Shown here: positions 16,544 to 26,069 of the stretch, piece by piece
Position numbering within the stretch: the stretch's first letter is position 1
Layout: the number at the start of each line of letters is the position of its first letter
Assembly (NCBI RefSeq): GCF_001904635.1
Contig: NZ_MRCB01000003.1
Coordinates: 123,976 to 187,975 of the forward strand
From: Hydrococcus rivularis NIES-593
GTDB taxonomy: Bacteria > Cyanobacteriota > Cyanobacteriia > Cyanobacteriales > Microcystaceae
Length of the DNA stretch: 64,000 nucleotides
Reading direction: 5' to 3'
The notes under the pieces: generated by a model
The model's database searches: none
What the model was told of the DNA's origin: nothing
Seen by the model: the letters and a program-made list of their open reading frames with translations, nothing else
Translations under genes and position numbers: made by a program

Positions 16544-17188
16544 GCGCTTTTGCAGAAAATCGCGGATTTCAAAAAAGTCGTTCCAGGGAATATAAGGTTT
16601 ATTTTCCGATTCCATATAATCGATGAGGCGATCGCGAGCAAAAACCAAATCAGCTTTCAGTGCCATGTTAATATCCGTAACGGAATCGCCAATCGCGATC
16701 GTTTCTTGAGCGGGATATCGTGCCATCACTTGTACTTTAGCAACTAATTCTGTCTCTCCTTCATAGTCCGAGTAAACTTGCAGATAGTCTTTGCTGGTGT
16801 CGACGTCCACGGCAGAGATAGCAGCTACTCTTTCTAAAAGTCCATAGCGAGATAAGACTTTCGTTACCATTCCCCGCAGTCCGCCAGAAATAACGACAAA
16901 AGGCGTGTTTTGGCGATCGAGAAAGTCTAGTAAAGCCTCTAATCCAGGGCGAATGGGTTTGTCCGAGGCATACTTAAGGATTTCGGGATAGCGAGAGGAG
17001 GGAATCGATTCTAGCAGTTGGCGAACGCCTTCTCGTAGCGTTAGGGTGCGATTATACATTTGGGGCATCAGTTTTGCCGATAAATCTGGGGCAAACGCTT
17101 TAAGCATTCCCGCAAAGGTTTCGATCGCAGTAATAGTGCCATCAAAGTCGCAGAAAACAACTTTTTGGTAGATAGGGGATTGGGACAT
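16529..17188 (-). CDS. mtnX: MtnX-like HAD phosphatase
   Basis: A 219-residue HAD phosphatase resembling MtnX, the 2-hydroxy-3-keto-5-methylthiopentenyl-1-phosphate phosphatase of methionine salvage. Motif I is VFCDFDGTIT, motif II is VVISGG, and motif III/IV is IAIGDSVTDINMA. The cap insertion after GTITAIETFAGML is typical of the MtnX/phosphoserine phosphatase-like group. I chose the ATG at 17188 (MSQSPIYQK); the upstream in-frame extension to 17263 is not conserved-looking. No other methionine-salvage genes are nearby, so phosphoserine phosphatase-like activity is an alternative. Its 3' end overlaps the beta-lactamase remnant. Confidence 0.75.
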   Translation of the reverse strand: MSQSPIYQKVVFCDFDGTITAIETFAGMLKAFAPDLSAKLMPQMYNRTLTLREGVRQLLESIPSSRYPEILKYASDKPIRPGLEALLDFLDRQNTPFVVISGGLRGMVTKVLSRYGLLERVAAISAVDVDTSKDYLQVYSDYEGETELVAKVQVMARYPAQETIAIGDSVTDINMALKADLVFARDRLIDYMESENKPYIPWNDFFEIRDFLQKRLQQS

Positions 17189-17498
17189 GATACCATTTGG
17201 GATTTGGGATTGAGAAAGACCGATCTTATAAAGTAAAGGTTTGAAAAATCTATCTGTAGCCAAGATTTTTCAGATTGGTATGAGGATTGTGTTGCAAAAA
17301 CTTAAAGTATAAAAAGTATAATTTCAGACTAAAAGTGATGCCATTTGAGCCATTTGAAAAGTGACTTTGGGTTCATTTACAAAATGGGTTCAGAGGAGTC
17401 GAGTCATGCCACAATTTTTACTTCTACCAAACTACCGTAATTTTTTGCAACAGAACCGATAGATTTTCATGCCTTCTAGAGATGGCAGTTAGTGACGG

Positions 17499-20400
17499 CT
17501 ACTTAGAAAAAGCCGATTGAGAACAAACTTTTAGCTTCTCTCGTTCTTGCGAATGACTGACTAAATAATCGTTCAACCACTTACATCCTTGTTCGAGAAG
17601 ACCTTCCAATCTCGCTAATTCTTCTTCTACTTGCCAAAGTCTAACCGTGCCATTCCTGGAAACCGTTACCACCTGTTGGCTATCTTTTTTAGAAAACGGC
17701 GATCGCTCGGCTTGAAAATTGATTCCGTAGAGCAAATCTCGATCTCCCTTAAACTCTGCCCTGAGATTTCCTTGTAAGTCCCAAACCCTCGCCGTCCCGT
17801 CGCTAGAAGCCGTTGCTACTCTTTTTCCATCGGGGCTAAAACTGACGCTGTAGACGGGGAAGGGATCGCCTTTCAAATCGGCAATTAGGTTTCCTTGCAA
17901 GTTCCATAACTTAGTTGTCCCATCTCTAGAGGCGGTAGCAATGGTGCGCCCGTCGGGACTAAAAGTGGCTCGGTAAATTAAATCCTGATGTCCCTTAAAC
18001 TCGGTTAATAGATTACCCCGCAAATCCCACAGCCTAGCCGTTCCATCTCTGGAGGTCGTGACGATTTGTTGTCCGACTTCCGGGGAAAGCGTCAGGCGGA
18101 CGGGACTGAAACTGACGCTGTAAACCGCTTCCCGATGCGCCTTAAAACTCGTGACTTTTTTTGGTCGATCTCCTCTCACATCCCACAACCAGACATCGCC
18201 ATCTCTAAACGCGATCGCCAGCAACTGTCCGTTGGGACTAAAATTGACACCATAAACGGGAACGGAATTGACTTTCAATTCTACTAACGCTTCGCCTTGC
18301 CAATTCCAAATTTTGACGATACCGTTGCTTGAGGCAGTAGCAATTTGCCGACCGTCGGGGCTGAAATTAATGCTGTAAATTCGATCGCGATGGGCTTTGA
18401 ACTGATGTCTGAGATTGCCCTGCAAATCTTGTAAATAAACCATGCCATCTTTAGAAGCGATCGCAATTAATTGTTCGTCAGGGCTAAAACCAACGCTAGT
18501 GACAGTATCTTCTATAGTTTTAAACTCTCCTGGGGGTTTCTCTTTAAGGTTCCATAGCTTGACGAGAGTATCGCTAGAGGCAGTCGCCACTTGTTGCCCG
18601 TCGGCACTAAACGCCACATCATAGATAGGTTCTTGATGTCCTGCAAGCGTTGCCAACACGTTTCCTTGCCAGTCCCACAGCTTAGCGGTTCCATCGCTCG
18701 AAGCCGTTGCTATCCTCTCTCCGTTAGGGCTAAAGGCAACGCTATTGACTAATTCTCGATGTCCTATTAGAGTCAAGATCGGATTGCCCTGTCTGTCCCA
18801 TATTTTCGCCGTACCGTCTCTAGCGGCGGCAGCAATATGCTTTCCATCTGGACTCCAAGCGACGCTGTAGAAGGCATTGGAAGCATCCTGAAAAATTGCC
18901 AACTGTTTGCCCTCTAAGTTCCACAGCCTCACCGTTCCATCTCTGGAAGCAGTTGCTATCTGTTTCCCGTCGGGACTAAAACTAATATCATCGACCGACC
19001 TTTGGTGTCCTACTAAGATCGCCAGCTGCCTGCCCTGCCAATCCCAGATCCTAGCCGTTTCGTCTCTCGAAGCCGTGGCGATTCTCGTGCCGTCGGGACT
19101 CCAAGCAACGCTATAGACGGAACTTTCGTGTCCCTTAAACGTGGCTAGTTCCTGCCCGCGTAAGTTCCAAAGTTTGACCGTACCGTCTTTAGAAGCCGTT
19201 GCCAGCGTCTGTCCGTCGGGACTCCAAGCAACGCTATAGACATCGCTGTGGTGTCCTTGAAAGATAACGCGCCCGTTACCTTGTCGATCCCACAACCGAG
19301 CCGTTGCATCCCTAGAAGCGGTAGCAATCCATTTCCCGTCGGGACTGAAGCTGATGCTGTTGACTGTCTCTTGATGTCCTTCTAGCTGATTCTTTTCCTG
19401 AATGGTGTCGAGAATTTGTTGCAGAGCGAGTATGGGACTGGTAGCGGGGTAGTCTTGCAAGGGACGATTGTCTTTTTGAATCAGGTTTTCTAATTCTTGT
19501 CCCGCTTTCATAGCTGTGAGCAAGGCTTCGATTTGCTCGAACTCGAACTGTCGCCACGCCGTATCTCCCATTTTTTGAAGCTGGGTGCCGATGCGAGCTT
19601 GCTGCTGCTTGTTGAAGGCATAAATTGCCGTCGAGAGCGCGATCGCCGATCCCACAACAGAAACGATTAAAATAGCAGAACCGATGCGAATCATGCGCGT
19701 GGCTCTTTCGTTGGCATCGGTCAAAATTTTGTTGGCTTTGCGTTCGGCTTCTAATTTGCGTTCGGCTTCTCGTTTGTCTAATTTTTGACTGGCGGTCAAA
19801 AATTGATAGTCTACGTTGCTAAGACTTTTTCCCACAGCCCAGGCTAGCGCGTCTTTTAAAGCTTGCCCTCGCAACAGGCGAGATTCATCTTGATATTGAG
19901 AAACTTGCCAAGCGACGAGTGCCTCGGCGTAAGGACGCAGCTTTTCTAATTGTTTGTCTACCCAAGGGCGATTGAAAACGGCTTGATAAATTGGGTTGTA
20001 GGCTTGTAATTTCCCATCGCGCTTGACGACTAACCCCGATAGCCGCAATTCGCTTTGTTCGGGACTGCCGTCTGCTTCGATGAATCCTTGTTGCAAGATT
20101 TGCTGATAGAATCCCAGAAGCGCGCCAGCGCGTTGTTCGTTGACCAAAAGGCGATCGCGAATTGTTTTGAGATGGACGGGTTCGTCTTGGGATTCCCAGT
20201 TTTCAATAATGCGATCGCGCGCTATTTTTTCGACAATTTCTGCTTCATCGCCTAAGGGAATGAAAGTGTCAGCCGTAGCGACGATCTGACAAAGCTTTTG
20301 AGTGAGAAAGGGTTGTCCTCCCGTCCAAGACAATATTTCTTTGAGAACGGCGCTAGGATTTTCGGCAATGTTTTTTAATCCTGGCTCTAGGGGTCGAACT

Positions 20401-21080
20401 TCTTCGATTGTAAAACCCGTTAGTTCAATCGCAACTCCGATATTAAAGGACGTTTGGGTTTTCTCTCGTATTAAGTCCGAAGGCGTGGCAACCCCAAATA
20501 AGGCAAACGCTAGGCGATTGTATTGCGGATTTTCAGCCCGCTGATTGTAGCAGAAGCGAATTAAGGAAAAGAAATCGTCTAGAGGGAAATCAAGACTGAT
20601 AACCTTATCAATTTCATCGATAAAAATAAGAATTTTTTTCCCCGGACAGTTGACTAAAATTACCGCTTCAATAAACTGTCCCAATTTTTGAATGGGAGGA
20701 AGTTCTTCTCTCTGTCTCAACCATGCTTTTAAATTAATTTTTTCAGTCAGATTAAAACCCAAACATAGCTGCGTAATAATCCCGCTATACCACTGCTGCT
20801 GGCTAACATGGCTTCCCAAGCTGGTCAGATCGATCGATGCACAACTCATACCTTGGGCTTGAAGCCGATGCATGGCACGCACGCGCAGGCTAGACTTGCC
20901 CATTTGTCTGCAATTGAAGACATAGCAAAACTTTCCCAATCTGAGGGCATCTACAAGTTCTTTATCTGCCCTTCGTTCTACATAGGTAGGGTGATCGAAT
21001 GCTAGACTTCCACCAACTTTGTATAGGCAACCGGAACTGAGGGCAGAAGGTACAGCAGAGAAGTCATGCATGGGCGGCAA
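17499..21080 (-). CDS. AAA-like STAND ATPase with 14 WD40 repeats
   Basis: A 1193-residue receptor-like protein. The N-terminal AAA-like domain (about 20-390) has Walker A NCRQMGKSS at 56-64 and Walker B KILIFIDEID at 149-158. A coiled segment and one transmembrane helix (SAILIVSVVGSAIALSTAIY, about 465-485) follow. The remainder (about 565-1150) is 14 WD40 units, each ending in ATASxDGT-x-x-x-W, consistent with two seven-bladed propellers. This architecture is common in cyanobacteria as signalling or defence-type STAND proteins, but no ligand is known. The repeats are similar enough at DNA level to recombine. No effector gene is adjacent. Function is unassigned. Confidence 0.85.
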   Translation of the reverse strand: MPPMHDFSAVPSALSSGCLYKVGGSLAFDHPTYVERRADKELVDALRLGKFCYVFNCRQMGKSSLRVRAMHRLQAQGMSCASIDLTSLGSHVSQQQWYSGIITQLCLGFNLTEKINLKAWLRQREELPPIQKLGQFIEAVILVNCPGKKILIFIDEIDKVISLDFPLDDFFSLIRFCYNQRAENPQYNRLAFALFGVATPSDLIREKTQTSFNIGVAIELTGFTIEEVRPLEPGLKNIAENPSAVLKEILSWTGGQPFLTQKLCQIVATADTFIPLGDEAEIVEKIARDRIIENWESQDEPVHLKTIRDRLLVNEQRAGALLGFYQQILQQGFIEADGSPEQSELRLSGLVVKRDGKLQAYNPIYQAVFNRPWVDKQLEKLRPYAEALVAWQVSQYQDESRLLRGQALKDALAWAVGKSLSNVDYQFLTASQKLDKREAERKLEAERKANKILTDANERATRMIRIGSAILIVSVVGSAIALSTAIYAFNKQQQARIGTQLQKMGDTAWRQFEFEQIEALLTAMKAGQELENLIQKDNRPLQDYPATSPILALQQILDTIQEKNQLEGHQETVNSISFSPDGKWIATASRDATARLWDRQGNGRVIFQGHHSDVYSVAWSPDGQTLATASKDGTVKLWNLRGQELATFKGHESSVYSVAWSPDGTRIATASRDETARIWDWQGRQLAILVGHQRSVDDISFSPDGKQIATASRDGTVRLWNLEGKQLAIFQDASNAFYSVAWSPDGKHIAAAARDGTAKIWDRQGNPILTLIGHRELVNSVAFSPNGERIATASSDGTAKLWDWQGNVLATLAGHQEPIYDVAFSADGQQVATASSDTLVKLWNLKEKPPGEFKTIEDTVTSVGFSPDEQLIAIASKDGMVYLQDLQGNLRHQFKAHRDRIYSINFSPDGRQIATASSNGIVKIWNWQGEALVELKVNSVPVYGVNFSPNGQLLAIAFRDGDVWLWDVRGDRPKKVTSFKAHREAVYSVSFSPVRLTLSPEVGQQIVTTSRDGTARLWDLRGNLLTEFKGHQDLIYRATFSPDGRTIATASRDGTTKLWNLQGNLIADLKGDPFPVYSVSFSPDGKRVATASSDGTARVWDLQGNLRAEFKGDRDLLYGINFQAERSPFSKKDSQQVVTVSRNGTVRLWQVEEELARLEGLLEQGCKWLNDYLVSHSQEREKLKVCSQSAFSK

Positions 21081-21314
21081 AAAGGTCGATTAAGCCATTA
21101 GCTCTAGCTTATCTCAAGCGCCGCACCGAACCCACAAGCGCGATCCGCCTTCCAGGCGCTGCGCCCGGCGCAATTGCTCTTCCAAAATTGGAGTAGTTTA
21201 ATGCTTCAAAAGTCGCATTAGTTTAGCGATCGCTTCGGTTTGCCCGTCAAGCGCCTACAATAGGAAGAAGAAAATGTTGAGAATTGTATAGCTTGTCCAA
21301 GCACGGAAACATTT

Positions 21315-22334
21315 ATGGCTCCTGCCGTTATCATCGAACAGCTAAAAAAACGATACGGCTCCCTAGAAGCCGTTAAAGATATCTCTTTTAAAGTCCAAAG
21401 CGGAGAAATATTCGGCTTACTCGGACCTAATGGTGCTGGGAAGACGACGACGATTCGCTGTCTGTGTACCCTAACCAAACCCGATGCTGGCAAAATTGAG
21501 GTTGGCGGAGTTTCCGTCATCGATCGCCCCAAAGCGGCACGCAGGCGACTGGGTTATGTGGCGCAAGAAGTAGCCCTCGATAAAGTCCTGACGGGACGGG
21601 AATTACTTCAGTTGCAAGCAGCGCTCTACCACTTGCCCAAGGAGAAAGCTAAAGATCGCATCGCGCAATTGCTCGCATTGCTCGGTTTAGAAGAATATGC
21701 CGATAAGAAAACGGGAACTTATTCGGGAGGAATCCGCAAGCGCCTCGATTTGGCAGCAGGTTTGCTCCATCAACCCGAAGTCCTGGTACTCGACGAACCC
21801 AGTGTCGGGTTAGATATCGAAAGTCGTTTCGTCGTCTGGGATTTCCTGCGCAAGCTGCGAGAAGCCGGAACGACGGTGTTGATTACGAGTCATTATTTAG
21901 AAGAAATCGACGCGCTTGCCGATCGCTTGGCGATTATCGACCGAGGAGTGGTGATTGCTCAAGGAACGCCATCGGAATTAAAAAATAGAGTTGGCGGCGA
22001 TCGCGTTACCTTGCGCATTCGGGAATTCTCGCCCGCCCAAGAAGCGCAAAAAGCTCAAGAAATTTTACAAGCTCTCCCATTTGTAGAAGAAGTCATTATC
22101 AATAGCGCTCAAGGAAATTCCCTCAACCTCATCGTCACTTCTGGGGGCAACCCTCTCAGCCAGATCGAACAATCCTTGCAAGAAGCTGGCTTGCCTATCT
22201 TTAGCATGGCACAATCGCGTCCCAGTCTCGACGATGTTTATCTAGCAGCCACGGGACGGACTTTATTAGATGCAGAATTAGCTGCTGTCGGCACTCGCGA
22301 TCTTAAGGCAGAGAAAAAACAAGAAATGAAATGA
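21315..22334 (+). CDS. DrrA-type ABC transporter ATP-binding protein
   Basis: A 339-residue ATPase subunit of an ABC-2 exporter. Walker A is GPNGAGKTTT near residues 36-45, the signature is YSGGIRKRLDLA, and Walker B is VLVLDEPSVGLD, followed by a TSHYLEE switch histidine. The C-terminal extension of about 90 residues is typical of the DrrA/daunorubicin-resistance group. It starts at ATG 21315. The permease gene begins 24 nt after its stop, so the two form an operon. Substrate unknown; the family includes antibiotic, lipid and polysaccharide exporters. Confidence 0.93.
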   Translation: MAPAVIIEQLKKRYGSLEAVKDISFKVQSGEIFGLLGPNGAGKTTTIRCLCTLTKPDAGKIEVGGVSVIDRPKAARRRLGYVAQEVALDKVLTGRELLQLQAALYHLPKEKAKDRIAQLLALLGLEEYADKKTGTYSGGIRKRLDLAAGLLHQPEVLVLDEPSVGLDIESRFVVWDFLRKLREAGTTVLITSHYLEEIDALADRLAIIDRGVVIAQGTPSELKNRVGGDRVTLRIREFSPAQEAQKAQEILQALPFVEEVIINSAQGNSLNLIVTSGGNPLSQIEQSLQEAGLPIFSMAQSRPSLDDVYLAATGRTLLDAELAAVGTRDLKAEKKQEMK

Positions 22335-22358
22335 AGTTAGAAAGAGAAAAATAAAGCT

Positions 22359-23255
22359 ATGAGTCAAACGATTACACCGTCAAAATTTGAGCCGAGTTTA
22401 GCGCCGAATCCTTCGATGGGAAAGCAAGTAGATGAAGCCGGCAATGGGTTAGGAGAGTTTCTACAAGAAACTTTAGCCCTAACCAAACGCCTGTTTATTC
22501 AACTCCAACGCCGTCCTTCGACCTTAATCGCTGGGATTATTCAACCATTTATGTGGTTAATCTTGTTTGGCGCGTTGTTTTACAATGCCCCGCCAGGGTT
22601 GTTCGGAAATGACCTCGGTTATGCCAAATTTCTCGCTCCTGGAATCATCGTTTTTACGGCTTTTTCGGGCGCGTTGAATGCGGGTTTGCCCGTCATGTTC
22701 GATCGCGAATTCGGTTTCCTCAATCGCCTATTAGTCGCGCCCCTCGCCTCGCGCTACTCGATTGTCGCAGCTTCGACGATTTATATCATCGCCCTCAGCT
22801 TTATCCAAACGGCTGTTATCGTGGGAGCTAGCGCCTTATTGGGGGCGGGTTTGCCCAGTTTAGCTGGATTGGGAACAATTGCCCTCATCGTCTTTCTAAT
22901 CGTTTTAGGCGTGACGGCATTGAGTTTGGGTTTGGCGTTTGCTTTGCCCGGTCATATCGAACTGATTGCCGCGATCTTCGTCACTAACTTGCCTTTGCTC
23001 TTTGCCAGCACTGCTTTAGCGCCACTTTCGTTCATGGCAGGATGGTTACAAATCGTTGCCAGTCTCAATCCCCTAACCTACGCGATCGATCCGATTCGCT
23101 ATCTCTATCTCAACAACGACTGGACATTTAATAGCGTGGTGCTGCATACGCCCTGGGCATCGCTCGATTTTAGCGGCACGCTGCTAATTTTGGCGACTTT
23201 TGATGCGCTAGTATTGTTAGCAATTCAACCCTTACTCCGTCGCCGTTTTGCCTAA
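22359..23255 (+). CDS. ABC-2 type transporter permease (DrrB-type)
   Basis: A 298-residue membrane subunit partnering the ATPase encoded just upstream. About six hydrophobic helices are visible from residue 60 onward, after a cytoplasmic N-terminal tail and an amphipathic stretch LTKRLFIQLQRRPS, typical of ABC-2 permeases. LAPGIIVFTAFSGAL and the RLLVAPLASRYSI block match the family. It starts at ATG 22359, and the downstream small-protein frame overlaps its end only if a non-preferred start is used. Confidence 0.92.
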   Translation: MSQTITPSKFEPSLAPNPSMGKQVDEAGNGLGEFLQETLALTKRLFIQLQRRPSTLIAGIIQPFMWLILFGALFYNAPPGLFGNDLGYAKFLAPGIIVFTAFSGALNAGLPVMFDREFGFLNRLLVAPLASRYSIVAASTIYIIALSFIQTAVIVGASALLGAGLPSLAGLGTIALIVFLIVLGVTALSLGLAFALPGHIELIAAIFVTNLPLLFASTALAPLSFMAGWLQIVASLNPLTYAIDPIRYLYLNNDWTFNSVVLHTPWASLDFSGTLLILATFDALVLLAIQPLLRRRFA

Positions 23256-23286
23256 AAAATTCTCTGGGTTCCATGGTTTATCTATT

Positions 23287-23649
23287 ATGAAAAGCTACAA
23301 CTCTACCTTGAAAACACTAGCGATAACTTTCAGTCTCTGCTTGGGAGCAACAGTCGCTTTCGGACAGTCAACTTTAGCTCAGTCGGTCAATTCGATGGAT
23401 AATCGCGATCGCGACGGCTATCAATCTAACGAACAAAATGTTTTGGGCGGTAATATCGGTAGCGGTTCTTTTAACGCTTTCGACCTAATTCACCGCGCCA
23501 ATACAAATCGCGGTCGCAGTATGGGCGAGTTTCAGCAAGAGACGGATTCCGGCATTAGAAATGCAGCTGATGAGTTCAAGCGCCAACAAAACGAGCAATT
23601 GCAAAATCGACAGCCAGAAGCGGTGACCGATCCCAATCCTCAAAATTAG
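23287..23649 (+). CDS. Small secreted protein of unknown function
   Basis: A 120-residue protein with a clear Sec signal peptide: MKSYNSTLK, then hydrophobic TLAITFSLCLGATVAFG and a likely cleavage after TLAQS or nearby. The mature part is hydrophilic, rich in Asn, Gln and Arg, with a short Gly-rich patch (LGGNIGSGSFNAFDLIHRAN). I do not recognise a domain. The start at 23287 is preferred over an in-frame ATG at 23248 that would overlap the permease and hide the signal peptide. It lies 31 nt after the permease and may belong to that operon. A strong hairpin follows. Confidence 0.7.
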   Translation: MKSYNSTLKTLAITFSLCLGATVAFGQSTLAQSVNSMDNRDRDGYQSNEQNVLGGNIGSGSFNAFDLIHRANTNRGRSMGEFQQETDSGIRNAADEFKRQQNEQLQNRQPEAVTDPNPQN

Positions 23650-23663
23650 CTTGATTTAAGAAT

Positions 23664-23695
23664 CATCAGGGTATGGCAGTAGCCATACCCTGATG
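23664..23695. terminator. Perfect bidirectional hairpin between convergent genes
   Basis: A 14-bp perfect stem, CATCAGGGTATGGC (23664-23677) with GCCATACCCTGATG (23682-23695), and a 4-nt loop. It sits between the small secreted-protein gene and the DUF3084 gene, ending exactly at the latter's stop codon. Confidence 0.75.
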
Positions 23696-25156
23696 TCAAT
23701 AAGTACTGAAAAGAATTTTGCTGTCTTTGAGCGCAACTAATCGCAACTTAAGCGGACCTGCTGTGTAGGCTGTCTCCGATGCGATCGCTTTGATCTCATC
23801 GGGAACATCTTTAGATTGACTGAGTTGCTCGATGAAATTCAAAATCTTTTTAATGCGACCGTCCTCAACTTGAATATCTCCGACAATTCCAGAGCGACGA
23901 GCGCGAAATTGCGAAGCCGACAATAAAATATCGAGTCGATTTTGGAGATCGGTTTCGGTTAGCTCTTTTGCCTCAACCGAATCGACCGAGATAGTCGCAA
24001 TGATATCATTTTGCTCGAAGACCTTTTGATTGAGAGCGACATCTGCAAAGACGCGCACTTCCTTTTCCCCTTGGACGTAGTTTCCTGCCGAGAGAATTCG
24101 TACTACATAATCTCGCCCATCCTTAATTTGCGCCATTAATTGTTCGACCTGGGCTTTGGTAATTTTAACGACTCGTTCTCGAACCTCTTCATTGCTGGGT
24201 TGAGTAGCAGAAATAGCAGTACGATTGGCTTGACTTAAAAGGCGATCGATCGCTCCCACTACTGCATTGGGATCGACAATGCGAACGGCAGCAAAGGAGA
24301 GAACTTGTCCTCTGACGATCGCAATTCTCCTTTCTCGTAATTCTTGATAAGTCTGATAATAGTCTTCTAAAACCTCGACTTCTCGCTTGAGAAATGCTTG
24401 CTGAGATTCTAATTCTTTGAGTTGTTCTTCTTTGCTTTTAAGACTTTGGTCTTTGTCAGAAATTGACTTATCTAATTGTCCGATTAACCGGTCTTGCTCG
24501 TCGATTTTTCCCTGAAGCAAACGTTGCTGTTTTTCTAACTCCTGAAGACGAGTTTGTCTTTGTTTTAAAATTTCAGTTTGTCGGGCAATTTTTTGGTCTT
24601 GTTCGCTTAAGGCTCGATCTTTTACTTTGAGCTGTTCTTGAAATCGAGCAATTTGTTGAGATAGGTCATTTTTTTGCCGAACTAGCTGCTGCCTTTCTGC
24701 CAGTAGCGTTTTAATATCTTCTTGCAGTGTCCTAGCTTGGTTAGAAATCGTTTTCAATTGCGATCGCGCGCGAGCGAAATTTTGATTGATCTGTTGAAGG
24801 CGACCTTCAACAGTTGTTTGTTCGCTTCTGGCGACAGAAAGTTCTCGTTCGACTTGATTTCTTTGTTGTTTGACTCGTGCCAACTCGCTCTCAACTTCTC
24901 TCTTCTCTTTGAGGATCCGATCTAAGTCAAACACACCCTGACGCAAAGATTTACTTAGGGCAAACAAAATTCCTAACGTCGAAAGAGCAATTAACGTTCC
25001 CGTCAAAACTGTGACTAACTGCGCCGTTTGACGAGGACGCAAACCGAATAGTGTCAGGCGAGCTTTACCAATTTTGCTGCCTAAGCGATCGCCCAATACA
25101 GCAATTAAGCCTCCCAAAATAACAATTGCTGTAATTAGGACGTAGGCGCTAGTCAT
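23696..25156 (-). CDS. DUF3084 coiled-coil membrane protein
   Basis: A 486-residue protein. Two N-terminal transmembrane helices (about 4-22 and 48-68) flank the conserved loop RLGSKIGKARLTLFGLRPRQTA. A long coiled coil of Glu/Gln/Lys-rich heptads (about 75-275) and a globular C-terminal half containing RRIAIVRGQVLSFAAVRI follow. This matches DUF3084, found widely in cyanobacteria. The function is unknown; the layout suggests a membrane-anchored structural or envelope protein. Its start lies 13 nt after the ntcA stop on the same strand, so it is probably co-transcribed with ntcA. Confidence 0.88.
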   Translation of the reverse strand: MTSAYVLITAIVILGGLIAVLGDRLGSKIGKARLTLFGLRPRQTAQLVTVLTGTLIALSTLGILFALSKSLRQGVFDLDRILKEKREVESELARVKQQRNQVERELSVARSEQTTVEGRLQQINQNFARARSQLKTISNQARTLQEDIKTLLAERQQLVRQKNDLSQQIARFQEQLKVKDRALSEQDQKIARQTEILKQRQTRLQELEKQQRLLQGKIDEQDRLIGQLDKSISDKDQSLKSKEEQLKELESQQAFLKREVEVLEDYYQTYQELRERRIAIVRGQVLSFAAVRIVDPNAVVGAIDRLLSQANRTAISATQPSNEEVRERVVKITKAQVEQLMAQIKDGRDYVVRILSAGNYVQGEKEVRVFADVALNQKVFEQNDIIATISVDSVEAKELTETDLQNRLDILLSASQFRARRSGIVGDIQVEDGRIKKILNFIEQLSQSKDVPDEIKAIASETAYTAGPLKLRLVALKDSKILFSTY

Positions 25157-25169
25157 TCGAGACGATCGG

Positions 25170-25847
25170 TTAAGTAAACTGTTGGCTGAGAGCGACTGGA
25201 TTGTGAACGGTTATTTTTTTCTTGTGAATGGAAATCATCCCGCGATCGCGCAGATCTCCGAGCAGTCGAGTAATCGTCACGCGAGTAGAACCAATAGCTT
25301 CGGCGATCGCCTGGTGAGATAGCTTCAGATCGATGCGAATGCCATCGGTAGTCGGCATGCCAAAATCTCGACAGAGAATCAAAAGAAAACTGACCAACCG
25401 AGAACCCATATCTCTATGAGCGAGGGTTTCGATCATCATTTCCGTCTGCAAAATTCTAGAAGAAAGCCCGCGCAACATCAACATCGACAGTTCGGGATTG
25501 CTTTTGAGCGATTGCTCTACTTGCTCGATAGGGGCAGAAAGCAATTCTACAGGCGTAAAAGCAACGGCATGATAAAAGCGATCGGATCGCTGTCCCGTAA
25601 TCAGGGACAATACACCAAAGACGCTGTTTTCTCGCAACAAGGCAACAGTAATTTCTTCACCAGCTTCGTATACTCTCGATAGCTTAACTGCTCCTTTGAG
25701 CAAAAAGTAAACTCTTTCGGCAGGATCGCCCGGAAAAAAAATCGTTTTTCCTCGCTCAAACGTTTCGACGACCGGAGAAAAGCCTCCGCTACCAATTTGT
25801 CGGAATACAGCTGCTAGCGGTTTATCTTGAGTCAGGGACAGATCCAT
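25170..25847 (-). CDS. ntcA: Global nitrogen regulator NtcA
   Basis: Crp/Fnr-family transcription factor that senses 2-oxoglutarate and controls nitrogen assimilation in cyanobacteria. It has 225 residues from MDLSLTQDK. The cyclic-nucleotide-type fold contains [22 protein letters not shown] and [15 protein letters not shown]. The DNA-recognition helix region [20 protein letters not shown] is essentially the invariant NtcA sequence. An upstream GTG codon at 25850 is rejected because the family starts at MDLSLTQ. A candidate NtcA-type promoter lies about 120-165 nt upstream, consistent with known autoregulation. Confidence 0.97.
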   Translation of the reverse strand: MDLSLTQDKPLAAVFRQIGSGGFSPVVETFERGKTIFFPGDPAERVYFLLKGAVKLSRVYEAGEEITVALLRENSVFGVLSLITGQRSDRFYHAVAFTPVELLSAPIEQVEQSLKSNPELSMLMLRGLSSRILQTEMMIETLAHRDMGSRLVSFLLILCRDFGMPTTDGIRIDLKLSHQAIAEAIGSTRVTITRLLGDLRDRGMISIHKKKITVHNPVALSQQFT

Positions 25848-25969
25848 CACGGGTTTAAAACAATGGAAAAGTGAGTTGTAGGCTATCCTTAAGGCGTTTT
25901 GAACTTAGGAGATAGATAAAACACTTTATCTAAATTGCCAAAGTTTTTGGTACTTTTTGCTTCAAAATA

Positions 25970-26014
25970 ATTGTATTGAGAGCAATAATTTCCGCTTTCG
26001 TACAAAAATTATAC
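25970..26014 (-). promoter_or_regulatory. Candidate autoregulatory NtcA promoter
   Basis: On the minus strand GTATAATTTTTGTAC (26014 to 26000) is GTA-N9-TAC. A TACAAT hexamer (25975 to 25970) follows 24 nt later, fitting the -10 form TAN3T. Known NtcA-activated promoters have GTA-N8-TAC about 20-24 nt before the -10, so the layout fits but the spacer is one base longer than canonical. It would drive ntcA with a leader of roughly 115 nt. Confidence 0.4.
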
Positions 26015-26069
26015 ATGCCAATCCTAGTAATAGGAGGATTGAGCGGCTCAAATTTAAAGATTCAAGATC

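Noticed and set aside
26000-26031. GTA-N9-TAC site considered as a fabI promoter element
   Set aside because: The only nearby -10-like sequence on the plus strand (TAGTAAT at 26025) is about 10 nt away, too close for NtcA-activated spacing. The minus-strand geometry toward ntcA fits better.
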